Of a stretch of DNA of 20,730 bases, positions 6,858-15,238 are shown piece after piece; position 1 is the first letter of the stretch; each line of letters opens with the position of its first letter. The stretch lies in NCBI GenBank assembly GCA_002317145.1, contig DCIT01000049.1:1-20730 (forward strand). The letters run 5' to 3'. The stretch comes from Caryophanales bacterium UBA1719 (GTDB taxonomy: Bacteria; Bacillota_I; Bacilli_A; RFN20; CAG-826). The translations under genes and the position numbers were made by a program. The notes below the pieces were generated by a model, which did no database searches, was not told the DNA's origin, and was given only the letters and a program-made list of their open reading frames with translations.

Positions 6858-8092
6858 TTTACCCATTCTCCTTTATTAAATATTAATACTTTTTTACCAT
6901 TTTTTAATTTAGCTTCTATTTTTAAATCTTTTGTTCCAATCATAAAATCAATATGATTATTCGCAAAGTTAACACCTTTTTTAACTAATTGTTCTCTAGT
7001 TAATTTATCTCCACCTTTATAGGCAACATCAAATCCTAATCCAAACGCTAAATGACAACAAGCATTCTCATCATAGATAGTGCTATAGAATAAAGGTAAT
7101 GCTTTATTAATTGGAGAAGAGAATGGTACTAAAGCACATTCTCCTAAATAGCGACAATTTTCATCAGCATTAATTACTGTCTTTAATAATTTTTCATTCT
7201 TTTTAGCATGGATCTCCACCATTCTTCCATTCTTAAATTTAAATGAGATTCCTTCAATTAATTTGCCACATAAAGATAATGGTTTAGAAGCATAGACTAC
7301 ACCATTAGTTCTATCTTTATGTGGAGTAGTAAATACTTCTTCAGTTGGGAAGTTAGGATTATAAGCTCTCTTAGTTTTATTTGATGTAAATGTTCCACCA
7401 ATCCAAAATGATTTATCTGTTAATCCTACTGTTAAATCAGTACCATTCTTACTTGTATAATGAAGCGTATCAATATTAAGAGAATTTAAGTATGCTGACC
7501 TTTTTTTAAGATCATCTAAATGGTTTTTAGTGTTCTTATCAGTCTCATCTATTTTTACTCTCATTGCTTTAAAAAACATTTCCCATGCTTTATTCATTGC
7601 ATCTTTTTCAGTTAATTTAGGAAATAATTCTTTTGCCCAAGAAATAGAAGGAATAAAGGTTCCTGTCCAATGTGAATTAAATATAAATTTAGTGTTCTTA
7701 TATTTTTCTTTTCTTAATTTATTTCTAATGTAAGAAACCTTCTCCATATCAATGCCGACAAAGGAGTCAAAGTGTTCAGTCAAAATAATAATTTGAGGGA
7801 TGTAATTTTTATGATAAAAATCATTTCTTGCTTTTTCAAATGGTAGATAAGTAGATAAAGTTTCTTTATCTCCATATTTATAATGCGTGCGCAAAATATA
7901 ATCATCAACCCATTCAACTAGAACACGCTTCGCTCCTGCTTTATAGCATTCTTCTATGACCATGTTTGTGAATTCAAGATCATCTAAACAAGAAGTAACT
8001 AAAAAATATTTTTTGTTAGGTAGGTTAATACCATACTTAACAAGAATCTTTGCTAATTCTAATTTACATTCTCTTAATTCTTTTTCATTCAT
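6854..8092 (-). CDS. M29-family aminopeptidase, copy 1
   Basis: A 412-residue member of the M29 (AmpS/AmpT, PepS-type) metallo-aminopeptidases, which remove N-terminal residues from peptides in the cytosol using two metal ions. The expected ligands are in place: E252 in PTEEVFTTP, E318 in LGECALVP, E342 and H347 in DENACCHLAFG, and H380 and D382 in HIDFMIGT, all close to the T. thermophilus AmpT numbering. Length is normal and there is no signal peptide. It is the third and last of three tandem paralogs. Its ATG overlaps the preceding stop by ATGA and its stop overlaps the FNT start the same way, so translation is coupled. A GGAG lies ten bases before the ATG. Confidence 0.93.
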   Translation of the reverse strand: MNEKELRECKLELAKILVKYGINLPNKKYFLVTSCLDDLEFTNMVIEECYKAGAKRVLVEWVDDYILRTHYKYGDKETLSTYLPFEKARNDFYHKNYIPQIIILTEHFDSFVGIDMEKVSYIRNKLRKEKYKNTKFIFNSHWTGTFIPSISWAKELFPKLTEKDAMNKAWEMFFKAMRVKIDETDKNTKNHLDDLKKRSAYLNSLNIDTLHYTSKNGTDLTVGLTDKSFWIGGTFTSNKTKRAYNPNFPTEEVFTTPHKDRTNGVVYASKPLSLCGKLIEGISFKFKNGRMVEIHAKKNEKLLKTVINADENCRYLGECALVPFSSPINKALPLFYSTIYDENACCHLAFGLGFDVAYKGGDKLTREQLVKKGVNFANNHIDFMIGTKDLKIEAKLKNGKKVLIFNKGEWVK

Positions 8093-9336
8093 TTCGCGAA
8101 TACTCCATTCTTAAATATTTGAACTTTTTTGCCTGAGTATGTTGTAGCGACAATATTTAAATCTTTAGTGCCAATCATAAAATCAACATGGATATTTGAA
8201 AAATTAAATCCTAGTTTTTCTAATTGTTTCTTTGTTAATTTTTCAAATTTATCATGAGTATATGTATAGCAATCACCTAAGGCTAAATGACATGCAGCAT
8301 TCTCATCATAAAGAATGCTTTGGAATATTACTCCTGTTTGATTAATAGGAGATGTATAAGGGACTAAAGCAACTTCACCAATATAGCCGCTAGTCTTATC
8401 CGTATGAATTATTTGTTCTAAACTCTTTTGATTCTTTTTAGCTTTACAAGAAACAGCTTTACCATTTTTAAAAGTAATAGAAAAATCATCTATCACTACT
8501 CCGTTATAGCATAATGGTTTAGATGAATATACTATTCCATTAACTGAATATTTATCTGGAGAAATAAAGCATTCTTCCGTAGGAATGTTACTATAAAAAG
8601 TTCTCTTATGGAAATAATCATAATCAGCAGTTCCAGCGAAATGAGTATCTTTTAATAATCCAACTTTTAAATTAGTACCATTCTTGCTTTTATAATGTAA
8701 TTCTTTAATTTTTAAACCGTTTAACCATTTTGCATGATTATCAATTTCAACACAATGTTTTCTCCAAGATTTAACAGCGTCTTTTTTATCAACATGGCAG
8801 CATTTAAAAATTAATTCCCATAATTTTCTTACTGCTTGTTTATCTGATAATTTAGGAAATATTCTTTTCGCCCAACCAACTGAAGGTATCGAACAAATAC
8901 CATAAGGTGTTTTATTACGAATTGCCTCTCTATATGGTTTAGCAACTTTTTTAAATGCGGTATCGTGAAGTAATATTTTATTTGGATTAACTCCCTCTAA
9001 CCAATTAGGATCAATAGACTCAACATATAAGTCTACAGTCTTATTATCTCTAGCGAATTTAAACCATTCAACTTGATAGTCATAGACTTTCACTAATTCT
9101 TTATCATCCATTCTTTTAATATTTATAGATTTAATTTTAGGATCAGAGAAAGTAACACGGACATATCTAGCACCATACTCATAACATTCTTTAACTAACA
9201 TAGTAATAAAATCTGGCTCAGCTAAAGTTTCAGAATGAATATGAATATAACTATTCTTAATAAAGTTTAGTCCTTCACGAACTACAAGTCTCGCATATTG
9301 TTGTTGATATAATACTAAGTCTTTATCACTAATCAT
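8089..9336 (-). CDS. M29-family aminopeptidase, copy 2
   Basis: A 415-residue M29 aminopeptidase, clearly paralogous to its two neighbours (shared HYKSKNGT, SSKPLC, SPINQTG and the closing GKKVQIFKNG stretch with copy 3). All predicted metal ligands are present: E255 in PTEECFISP, E321 in IGEVALVP, E345 and H350 in DENAACHLALG, H383 and D385 in HVDFMIGT. The substrate-facing half differs from copy 1 and copy 3, so the three may prefer different peptides. The start is three bases after the copy 3 stop, with only a weak GGCGG-like site before it. The stop overlaps the copy 1 ATG by four bases. Confidence 0.93.
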   Translation of the reverse strand: MISDKDLVLYQQQYARLVVREGLNFIKNSYIHIHSETLAEPDFITMLVKECYEYGARYVRVTFSDPKIKSINIKRMDDKELVKVYDYQVEWFKFARDNKTVDLYVESIDPNWLEGVNPNKILLHDTAFKKVAKPYREAIRNKTPYGICSIPSVGWAKRIFPKLSDKQAVRKLWELIFKCCHVDKKDAVKSWRKHCVEIDNHAKWLNGLKIKELHYKSKNGTNLKVGLLKDTHFAGTADYDYFHKRTFYSNIPTEECFISPDKYSVNGIVYSSKPLCYNGVVIDDFSITFKNGKAVSCKAKKNQKSLEQIIHTDKTSGYIGEVALVPYTSPINQTGVIFQSILYDENAACHLALGDCYTYTHDKFEKLTKKQLEKLGFNFSNIHVDFMIGTKDLNIVATTYSGKKVQIFKNGVFAK

Positions 9337-9339
9337 AGA

Positions 9340-10587
9340 TTAATCCGCCCAATTACCATTCTTAAATATTTGTACTTTCTTTCCTTTACGAGTATAGGCA
9401 ACAATATCTAAATCTTTTGTCCCGACCATGAAATCAACATGGCTAGAAGCTTTATTTAAACCCATTTTAATTAATTCTTTATTGTTATTAGTCTTAACGT
9501 TTATATATGTCGTAGGTAAGCTAGATCCAATAGCGAAGTGGCATGCCGCATTCTCATCAAAAACAGTTTTATAGTAAATTAAACCAGTTTGATTAATTGG
9601 AGAATTATAAGGTACTAATGCACACTCACCTAAATAACGTGTACGTTCAGTAGCGAATACAATATTCTTTAATAATTTCTCACCTTTCTTCGCTTTAACT
9701 TCAATTATTTTTCCGTTCTTTAATTTTAAATAAAAGTCCGAAATTAATTGTCCATTATTACATAATGGTTTAGAAGAATAAACAATACCATCGATGCGAT
9801 TACAATCTGGAGTAGTAAATGTTTCTACTGCTGGCATATTTGGATTATATAAGTTCGCTCCTGGAACAGAATCATGAGCTCCACCACAGAAACGTGCATG
9901 TTTAGTTAAACCAACTTTTAAATCAGTACCATTCTTGCTTTTATAATGTAGATAATCAATATCCAAACTATTTAACCATTTAGCGCGAGCTTTAATATCT
10001 TTATTAAAGTTATCCCAATTTTTTAACGGATCACCTTTTGATACACGGCAACAATCAAATATTGCTTCCCATAATTTATTTACTGCTACTTCACTAGAGT
10101 CATTTGGGAATATTGCTTTTGCCCATCCAACTGAAGGAACACAAGCAATGCACCAAGGAGTTTCTACTTTATCCATGATATCGCGGTAAGGACGACGTAC
10201 TGCTGCTTTTACTTCTTGAGTTTTAGCAATCTTATCTGGATCAACTCCGGCTAAATAATTTGGATCATCACTTTCTAAAATAATACGTGGAGTTAATTCT
10301 TTAGCTTGAAACTCATAATGCGCGACTTGATATTTATAAACTTTAGTTAATTCTTCAATTGAAGTTTTATCATATTGCGTTCTTTGAATTGGGCGATATG
10401 TCCATATAACATTTACTCTTCTCGCTCCTAATTTATAGCATTCTTCAACTAACATTCTGACAAAGTCAGGTTGATCAATATCCGCAGCTATTTCCACGAT
10501 TCGACCTTTCTCAAAATTTAAACCTTTCTTAACGATAAGTTCACAATATTTTTTCTTTAAAGTCTCTAATCGGGCTTTACTAATCAT
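9340..10587 (-). CDS. M29-family aminopeptidase, copy 3
   Basis: A 415-residue M29 aminopeptidase and the first transcribed of the tandem set. Metal ligands: E255 in PAVETFTTP (the preceding Glu seen in the other copies is Val here, but the ligand Glu remains), E321 in LGECALVP, E345 and H350 in DENAACHFAIG, H383 and D385 in HVDFMVGT. The N-terminal half carries the family's PSVGWAKAIFP segment. The gene starts by an ATGA overlap with the ThyX-like stop, with a GGAG ten bases upstream. It should be cytosolic, since no signal sequence is visible. An active enzyme is expected, but the peptide specificity cannot be told. Confidence 0.93.
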   Translation of the reverse strand: MISKARLETLKKKYCELIVKKGLNFEKGRIVEIAADIDQPDFVRMLVEECYKLGARRVNVIWTYRPIQRTQYDKTSIEELTKVYKYQVAHYEFQAKELTPRIILESDDPNYLAGVDPDKIAKTQEVKAAVRRPYRDIMDKVETPWCIACVPSVGWAKAIFPNDSSEVAVNKLWEAIFDCCRVSKGDPLKNWDNFNKDIKARAKWLNSLDIDYLHYKSKNGTDLKVGLTKHARFCGGAHDSVPGANLYNPNMPAVETFTTPDCNRIDGIVYSSKPLCNNGQLISDFYLKLKNGKIIEVKAKKGEKLLKNIVFATERTRYLGECALVPYNSPINQTGLIYYKTVFDENAACHFAIGSSLPTTYINVKTNNNKELIKMGLNKASSHVDFMVGTKDLDIVAYTRKGKKVQIFKNGNWAD

Positions 10588-11177
10588 AGTTTATCTACTC
10601 CAGTTAATTCTTTAAAATGTGGAAGAGTTAAACACCAAGAACAGAATACTCTCCATTCACTTAATTTATGATTACGACGTTGTAAATACATGGTTTTAAG
10701 TTGTTGATAATTAGTAGTCATAGTCGCTCCTAAGCAGAATCCACTTGGAAGAGTCGCTACTAATTCTCTCCATTTATTAACTCTAGTTTTATCTTCTAAT
10801 GGTAATTTTAAATATTCATCAATCATCTTTTGAAGAATATCTAATACTTGAGGATTAGTCTCTTTAACACATTGTTCTTTAACATTAAATTTTAATAAGC
10901 AATGCATTGTTGATTGAGATGAAACAAAATCAAACCAATGATATCTTTGTGCTTGTTTCCACCAATATAAAGGAGCAGTAACATCTAAATGCACTAATAT
11001 TCCTTTTAGGAAATTATCATGTCCTTCTCCATTTCTTGCACTTCCTAATTTATAAGCGCGTCCAAAATCTTTTTCATCGCATGCATTAGCATCGATGACT
11101 GTTCTCATAGGATTACCCGAAGCTTTAACCGCTCTATCTAATCCATAAACATAACTATTTTTAATGTTGAATTCCAT
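10584..11177 (-). CDS. Divergent ThyX-like protein (flavin-dependent thymidylate synthase superfamily)
   Basis: A 197-residue protein that is not a standard ThyX but follows its frame. The segment GHDNFL (52-57), then VTAPLYWWKQAQRYH (66-80) and SSQSTMH (86-92), lines up with the ThyX stretch VKAPIFVARQWFRHR...S, matching at V, A-P, Q and the first R with the same spacing. A second stretch, TNYQQLKTMYLQRRNHKLSEW (155-175), matches the ThyX region N.R.L..FL.LR...HAQWE. The signature RHRxxS is changed to RYHWFD, so classical thymidylate synthesis is doubtful; another flavin or nucleotide role is possible. Position favours folate or pyrimidine chemistry: it overlaps the folD stop by 17 bases. 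GGAGG lies six bases before the ATG. The family call comes from motif spacing only. Confidence 0.6.
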   Translation of the reverse strand: MEFNIKNSYVYGLDRAVKASGNPMRTVIDANACDEKDFGRAYKLGSARNGEGHDNFLKGILVHLDVTAPLYWWKQAQRYHWFDFVSSQSTMHCLLKFNVKEQCVKETNPQVLDILQKMIDEYLKLPLEDKTRVNKWRELVATLPSGFCLGATMTTNYQQLKTMYLQRRNHKLSEWRVFCSWCLTLPHFKELTGVDKL

Positions 11178-11958
11178 AATAAGCCTCCATTAAATTTGTA
11201 AGTAAAGTTAATCTAGTTAAAAGTCCTACTCCACCAGGAACAGGAGTTTGTAATCTTACTTTTAAATTAGGTTCACAATCTCCATGTAAACCACTTTCAT
11301 CTCTATTAATACCGACATCCACTACTACAGCAGATTCTTTTAATTTAAAGTTAGAATTTAAGAAATGTTTCTTACCTACTGCTACAACAATAATATCAGC
11401 ATGTTCTAAATAAAATCTCATGTCTTCATTAGTAGTCTTTGAATGTAATTGAGTAACATTTGCATTCTCTTTTAACAATAATTTTTGCATTGGTTTACCA
11501 ACAATATTACTTCTTCCAATAACAACCGCATTCTTTCCTTGAATAACAACATTCTCACTTTTTAAATAATTAATTATTCCTTTAGGAGTGCATGGATCAA
11601 AATTTGTTAATGGATGAAAACCATCAACATCTTTTTTAGGATTTACCGCTAACTTAATATGGTTTTCATTAATATGCTTAGGTAAAGGCATTTGCACAAT
11701 TAAACCATGAACAGTTTTGTCGTTATTGTATTTATCAATTAATTTGATTAAATCTTCTTCACTTATATCAGGTCTTTGCTTATCTAAAATTACATTCGCA
11801 GTAACTTCTGCACCATCTTTTAATTTCCCTCTAACATATGTATCACTAGCAGGATCATCGTTAACTTGAATGATAATTAATTTAGGCTTAATAGTTAAAG
11901 AACTTATTTCTTTTTTTAATTCTATTTTTCTATTAATTACATAATCTTTGATATTCAT
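11161..11958 (-). CDS. folD: Bifunctional methylenetetrahydrofolate dehydrogenase / methenyltetrahydrofolate cyclohydrolase
   Basis: FolD interconverts 5,10-methylene-, 5,10-methenyl- and 10-formyl-tetrahydrofolate with NAD(P). Seen here: Y41 and the catalytic lysine K45 in TYVRGKLK, VQMPLPKH (88-95), DVDGFHP with D112, the nucleotide-binding GRSNIVGKP (148-156), and TPVPGGVG (238-245) near the end. At 265 residues it is slightly short against the usual 280-290, with no motif missing. It is the first gene after the secG terminator and leads the operon with the ThyX-like protein, the peptidases and FNT; formyl-folate chemistry could link with a formate channel, but that is inference. No Shine-Dalgarno precedes the ATG; only an AT-rich dyad lies there. 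The aligned N-terminus nevertheless supports this start. Confidence 0.95.
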   Translation of the reverse strand: MNIKDYVINRKIELKKEISSLTIKPKLIIIQVNDDPASDTYVRGKLKDGAEVTANVILDKQRPDISEEDLIKLIDKYNNDKTVHGLIVQMPLPKHINENHIKLAVNPKKDVDGFHPLTNFDPCTPKGIINYLKSENVVIQGKNAVVIGRSNIVGKPMQKLLLKENANVTQLHSKTTNEDMRFYLEHADIIVVAVGKKHFLNSNFKLKESAVVVDVGINRDESGLHGDCEPNLKVRLQTPVPGGVGLLTRLTLLTNLMEAYYGIQH

Positions 11959-11959
11959 A

Positions 11960-11980
11960 TTTTGTTATATAATAACAAAA
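11960..11980 (-). repeat. 9-bp inverted repeat directly before folD (possible operator)
   Basis: TTTTGTTAT (11960-11968) and ATAACAAAA (11972-11980) form a perfect dyad with a 3-base spacer, one base from the folD ATG. It shares the plan TTGT-W-AT-N3 with the dyad in front of secA. It partly overlaps the T-run of the secG terminator, so part of its symmetry could be incidental. Confidence 0.45.
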
Positions 11981-12002
11981 AAAACTATCATTTGATAGTT
12001 TT
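11977..12002 (-). terminator. Rho-independent terminator after secG
   Basis: On the minus strand AAAACTATC (12002-11994) pairs perfectly with GATAGTTTT (11989-11981) around AAAT, and the DNA then runs through eight T residues (11984-11977). It lies 27 bases past the secG stop and ends the secA-prfB-yitT-uvrB-secG unit. A perfect TATAAT lies just upstream on the same strand (12008-12003) but has no good -35. Confidence 0.85.
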
Positions 12003-12029
12003 ATTATATAAAAATAAATAAATTCTTAA

Positions 12030-12260
12030 TTACGATCTCATTGCTGAGACTAAAATTGCGATAAAGAAGAAAACTATTGCGAAAGCGAAAGTTAACCAAG
12101 TGATAACTTTTTCGCTACCTCTTTCTTTGGTTTTAGCGAAAACGTTAAGTCCTCCACCAGTAATCGCACCAGAAGCACCTTCTGATTTACCGCCTTGGAG
12201 TAAACTTAAAACAATAATAATGAGAGCTACTATTAATAAGATAAAATCGTACCACTTCAT
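12030..12260 (-). CDS. secG: Protein translocase subunit SecG
   Basis: A 76-residue membrane protein with the SecG layout: an N-terminal helix (about 4-21), a conserved glycine-rich loop LLQGGKSEGASGAITGG (20-36), and a second helix (about 53-73). SecG joins SecY and SecE and assists SecA-driven export, which fits the secA gene in the same transcription direction 4 kb upstream. A weak AAGGA lies about a dozen bases before the ATG. It starts 57 bases after the uvrB stop and is followed by a strong terminator. SecG genes of Bacillota usually lie near rnr and smpB, so this placement is less common. Confidence 0.93.
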   Translation of the reverse strand: MKWYDFILLIVALIIIVLSLLQGGKSEGASGAITGGGLNVFAKTKERGSEKVITWLTFAFAIVFFFIAILVSAMRS

Positions 12261-12317
12261 ATTTTTGTTATTTCCTTGCCTTAATATAATCCCATAATTT
12301 AAAAATTATGCAAGTGA

Positions 12318-14294
12318 TTAGTTAGAATCAGCCTTGAGTTCAAAGATGATATCACGAATCTCTGCTGCTCTTTCAAAGTCATATTTCTTTGCGGCTTCGC
12401 GCATTTCTTTTTCGAGAATCTTAATTTGATTATTAAGTTCACTTTTGCTCTTTTTACCTTTAGATTTAGTTAATTCTTTTAATGTATTTTCTTTATTAGA
12501 GATTGGTAATCTAATATCTTTAATTATTGTTTCAGGAATAATTCCATTCTCTTTATTATATTTATCTTGAATTGATCTTCTTCTATTAGTTTCTTTAATC
12601 GCTTCTTTCATCGAATCAGTCATATGATCAGCGTACATAATTACTTGACCATTTTTATTTCTTGCTGTTCTTCCGATTATTTGAATTAAGCTTCTTGTGC
12701 TTCTTAAGAATCCTTCTTTATCAGCGTCTAAAATACAGATTAAAGAAACTTCTGGAATATCTAATCCTTCTCTTAATAAATTAATACCTACTAAAACATC
12801 ATATTTACCTTTTCTTAATTGATAAATTATTTCACTTCTTTCTAAAGTTTTTGTTTCATTATGTAAGTAAGTTACTTTATATCCTCTATCTTTTAGATAG
12901 CTAGTTAAATCTTCTGCCATTTTAATTGTTAAAGTAACTATCATTACTCTTTCTTTGTTTTTTATTCTTTTATTAATTTCTGAAATAATATCATCAACTT
13001 GTCCGAGTGTTCTACGCACTTCTACTTTTGGATCAAGTAATCCAGTAGGACGAATAATTTGTTCAACTACTTTATGATTAGCCTTATCTAATTCATAGTC
13101 TCCAGGTGTGGCGGATGTACATATTGTTAAAGGCATTTCCTTTTCAAATTCTTTAAAATTTAATGGACGATTATCTAAAGCGGATGGAAGACGAAAACCA
13201 TATTCTACTAAGACTTCTTTTCTACTTCTATCACCATTATACATTCCTCTTACTTGAGGGATAGAAACGTGTGATTCATCGATAACTAAGAGAAAATCAT
13301 TAGGGAAATAATCCATTAAAGTAAATGGTTTTTCTCCTTCTTTTCTTTTATCAATATGACGAGAATAGTTTTCGATTCCTTTGCACATACCAAACTCAAG
13401 CATGTTTTCAATATCTTGTCTTGTGCGCATATCCAGTCTTTCCGCTTCTAAAAGTTTTCCAGTTTTTTTAAAGAATTCTAATCTTTTCTTTAATTCTTCT
13501 TTAATAGTAATAGTAGCTTCTTTAATTCTTTCTCTAGTTGAAGCATGATCATAGGCTGGGAATATAGGATAAGTTTTATAATGTCCTTTTATTTCTCCCG
13601 TTAATGGATCAACTTCTTCAATCTTTTCTATTTCATCTCCAAAACAATCTATGCGCACATAATATTCATTAGTATGAACAGGCATAAATTCGATGATATC
13701 TCCTCTATTTCTAAAGGAACCTGGAGATAAATCTAAATTATTTCTCACATATTGAGCATCGACTAATTTTTTATAAAATTCTTTGCGATTGATTTCATCT
13801 CCAACATGAATATCAAATACTAAAGATGAATATTCATGTGGATCAGTTAAGCCATAAATCGAGGCAACAGAAGCTACAACTATAGTATCTTTTCTTTCTA
13901 AAACTGAATTAATAGCGGCAGTTCTAAGCATCTCGATTTCTTCATTCATTACAGCGTTTTTATCTATATAAGTATCTGAACTAGGAAGATATGCTTCAGG
14001 TTGATAAAAATCAAAGTTAGAGACGAAATACTCTACTCGGTTATTAGGAAATAGTTCTTTAAATTCTCCATATAATTGACCTGCTAAAGTTTTGTTATGC
14101 ACTAATACTAAAGTAGGTAATTGAACTTTATTAATAACATTAGCGATAGTGAATGTTTTACCTGTACCAGTCGCTCCTAAAAGAACTTGAACTTTTTTCT
14201 TTTCTTTAATTCCTTTTACTAAAGAAGAAATAGCCTCAGGTTGATCTCCTGTTGGTTTATATTTAGATATTAGTTCAAATTTCTTATCAATCAT
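12318..14294 (-). CDS. uvrB: Excinuclease ABC subunit B
   Basis: A 658-residue UvrB, the damage-verifying helicase of nucleotide excision repair. Walker A GATGTGKT lies at 40-47, and the DNA-clamping beta-hairpin region is VSNFDFYQPEAYLPSSDTY at about 91-109. Helicase motifs follow (VIDESH, CTSATPG, GINLLREGLDIPEV, QIIGRTARN), and a C-terminal UVR domain (about 620-655) binds UvrC. The hairpin is unusual: most UvrB proteins read SYYDYYQ where this has SNFDFYQ, replacing one tyrosine by Asn and two by Phe. uvrA is not adjacent. The ATG overlaps the yitT stop as ATGA, and no clear ribosome site is seen, so translational coupling is likely. Confidence 0.97.
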   Translation of the reverse strand: MIDKKFELISKYKPTGDQPEAISSLVKGIKEKKKVQVLLGATGTGKTFTIANVINKVQLPTLVLVHNKTLAGQLYGEFKELFPNNRVEYFVSNFDFYQPEAYLPSSDTYIDKNAVMNEEIEMLRTAAINSVLERKDTIVVASVASIYGLTDPHEYSSLVFDIHVGDEINRKEFYKKLVDAQYVRNNLDLSPGSFRNRGDIIEFMPVHTNEYYVRIDCFGDEIEKIEEVDPLTGEIKGHYKTYPIFPAYDHASTRERIKEATITIKEELKKRLEFFKKTGKLLEAERLDMRTRQDIENMLEFGMCKGIENYSRHIDKRKEGEKPFTLMDYFPNDFLLVIDESHVSIPQVRGMYNGDRSRKEVLVEYGFRLPSALDNRPLNFKEFEKEMPLTICTSATPGDYELDKANHKVVEQIIRPTGLLDPKVEVRRTLGQVDDIISEINKRIKNKERVMIVTLTIKMAEDLTSYLKDRGYKVTYLHNETKTLERSEIIYQLRKGKYDVLVGINLLREGLDIPEVSLICILDADKEGFLRSTRSLIQIIGRTARNKNGQVIMYADHMTDSMKEAIKETNRRRSIQDKYNKENGIIPETIIKDIRLPISNKENTLKELTKSKGKKSKSELNNQIKILEKEMREAAKKYDFERAAEIRDIIFELKADSN

Positions 14295-15238
14295 TTTTTA
14301 TTCACTAATTTTTCTCTTTTCTTATATAAAGCAGTAAATCCTTCACCTAAAACTTTCTTCGCACTATAAACAGTTACAAAAGCTTTCTCATCAAAGGTAG
14401 ATATTTGATCTTTAAATTGAACAAAGGCTCTTTTATCAATAACGATTCTGACTAATTTAACATCTTTATCTTGATGATATGCTCCTTTAGCATCAATAAT
14501 TGTACAAGTGCCATCTAACTCTTTAATAATATAACTAGATAACTCTTTATATTTAGCAGTGACTATGTCACAGATATATATAGAGTTAGACTCAACAAAA
14601 ATAATTTGAATCATTAATGCACATATTAAAGCAGATATAATTCCAACTAGTGAGGCAAGTATTTGATTTCTAATACATGCCATACCAGCAATAATTATTA
14701 ATGCATCAGATATAAATGAAGATACGCTTTGTTTAACTGGAGAATATTTTGCAATAATAAAACAAAGAATATCTGTTCCACCAGTAGAACCATCACCTAA
14801 GAATGTTAAAGCTACACCTGCACCAACAAATAATCCGCCAAATACGCCAGCAATTAAAATATTGTTACTCTTGCCATCAAATAATTCTTTGATGATAAAA
14901 TCGAACATACCAGTTCTTTGAATTAATGTTAAGAAAGCCGGGAATAAGAATGTTGCTATTAATGTATGAATAGTAAATCTTTTTCCTAAGAATATTATCG
15001 AGAATATAAAGAAGAAGATATTTAATGACCAGACAATAATATCAACATAGTTTTGAGTGCCGCTAGCAATATAGTGATTAACAATAATAGCAATACCAGA
15101 TACTCCACCTGCAACAACATTACCAGGAGTTAAAAATACACCTGTACCAATAGCAAGTAATATAGAGCCAATCGCACATAATGCTAATCTACCAGCTAAT
15201 TTTTTATAATCGATTTTTTTCTTTTTATTTGATCCCAT
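14291..15238 (-). CDS. YitT-family membrane protein
   Basis: A 315-residue protein with the two-part YitT layout. Residues about 15-215 are hydrophobic with several membrane helices, including the glycine-rich family segments GTGVFLTPGNVVAGGVSG and LGDGSTGGTDI. The C-terminal 90 residues are a soluble domain of the DUF2179 type, beginning near TCTIIDAKGAY. The function of the family is not established; it is common in Bacillota, and a member (yvjA) lies near prfB in B. subtilis, which matches its place here. GGAGG lies nine bases before the ATG. The start overlaps the prfB stop by 14 bases and the stop overlaps uvrB by four. Confidence 0.9.
   Translation of the reverse strand: MGSNKKKKIDYKKLAGRLALCAIGSILLAIGTGVFLTPGNVVAGGVSGIAIIVNHYIASGTQNYVDIIVWSLNIFFFIFSIIFLGKRFTIHTLIATFLFPAFLTLIQRTGMFDFIIKELFDGKSNNILIAGVFGGLFVGAGVALTFLGDGSTGGTDILCFIIAKYSPVKQSVSSFISDALIIIAGMACIRNQILASLVGIISALICALMIQIIFVESNSIYICDIVTAKYKELSSYIIKELDGTCTIIDAKGAYHQDKDVKLVRIVIDKRAFVQFKDQISTFDEKAFVTVYSAKKVLGEGFTALYKKREKLVNKK

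Noticed and set aside
12293..12310. Hairpin CATAATTT/AAATTATG between uvrB and secG as a terminator
   Set aside because: It is all A-T pairs but for one, has a tiny loop and no T run after it on the minus strand; probably chance in AT-rich DNA.
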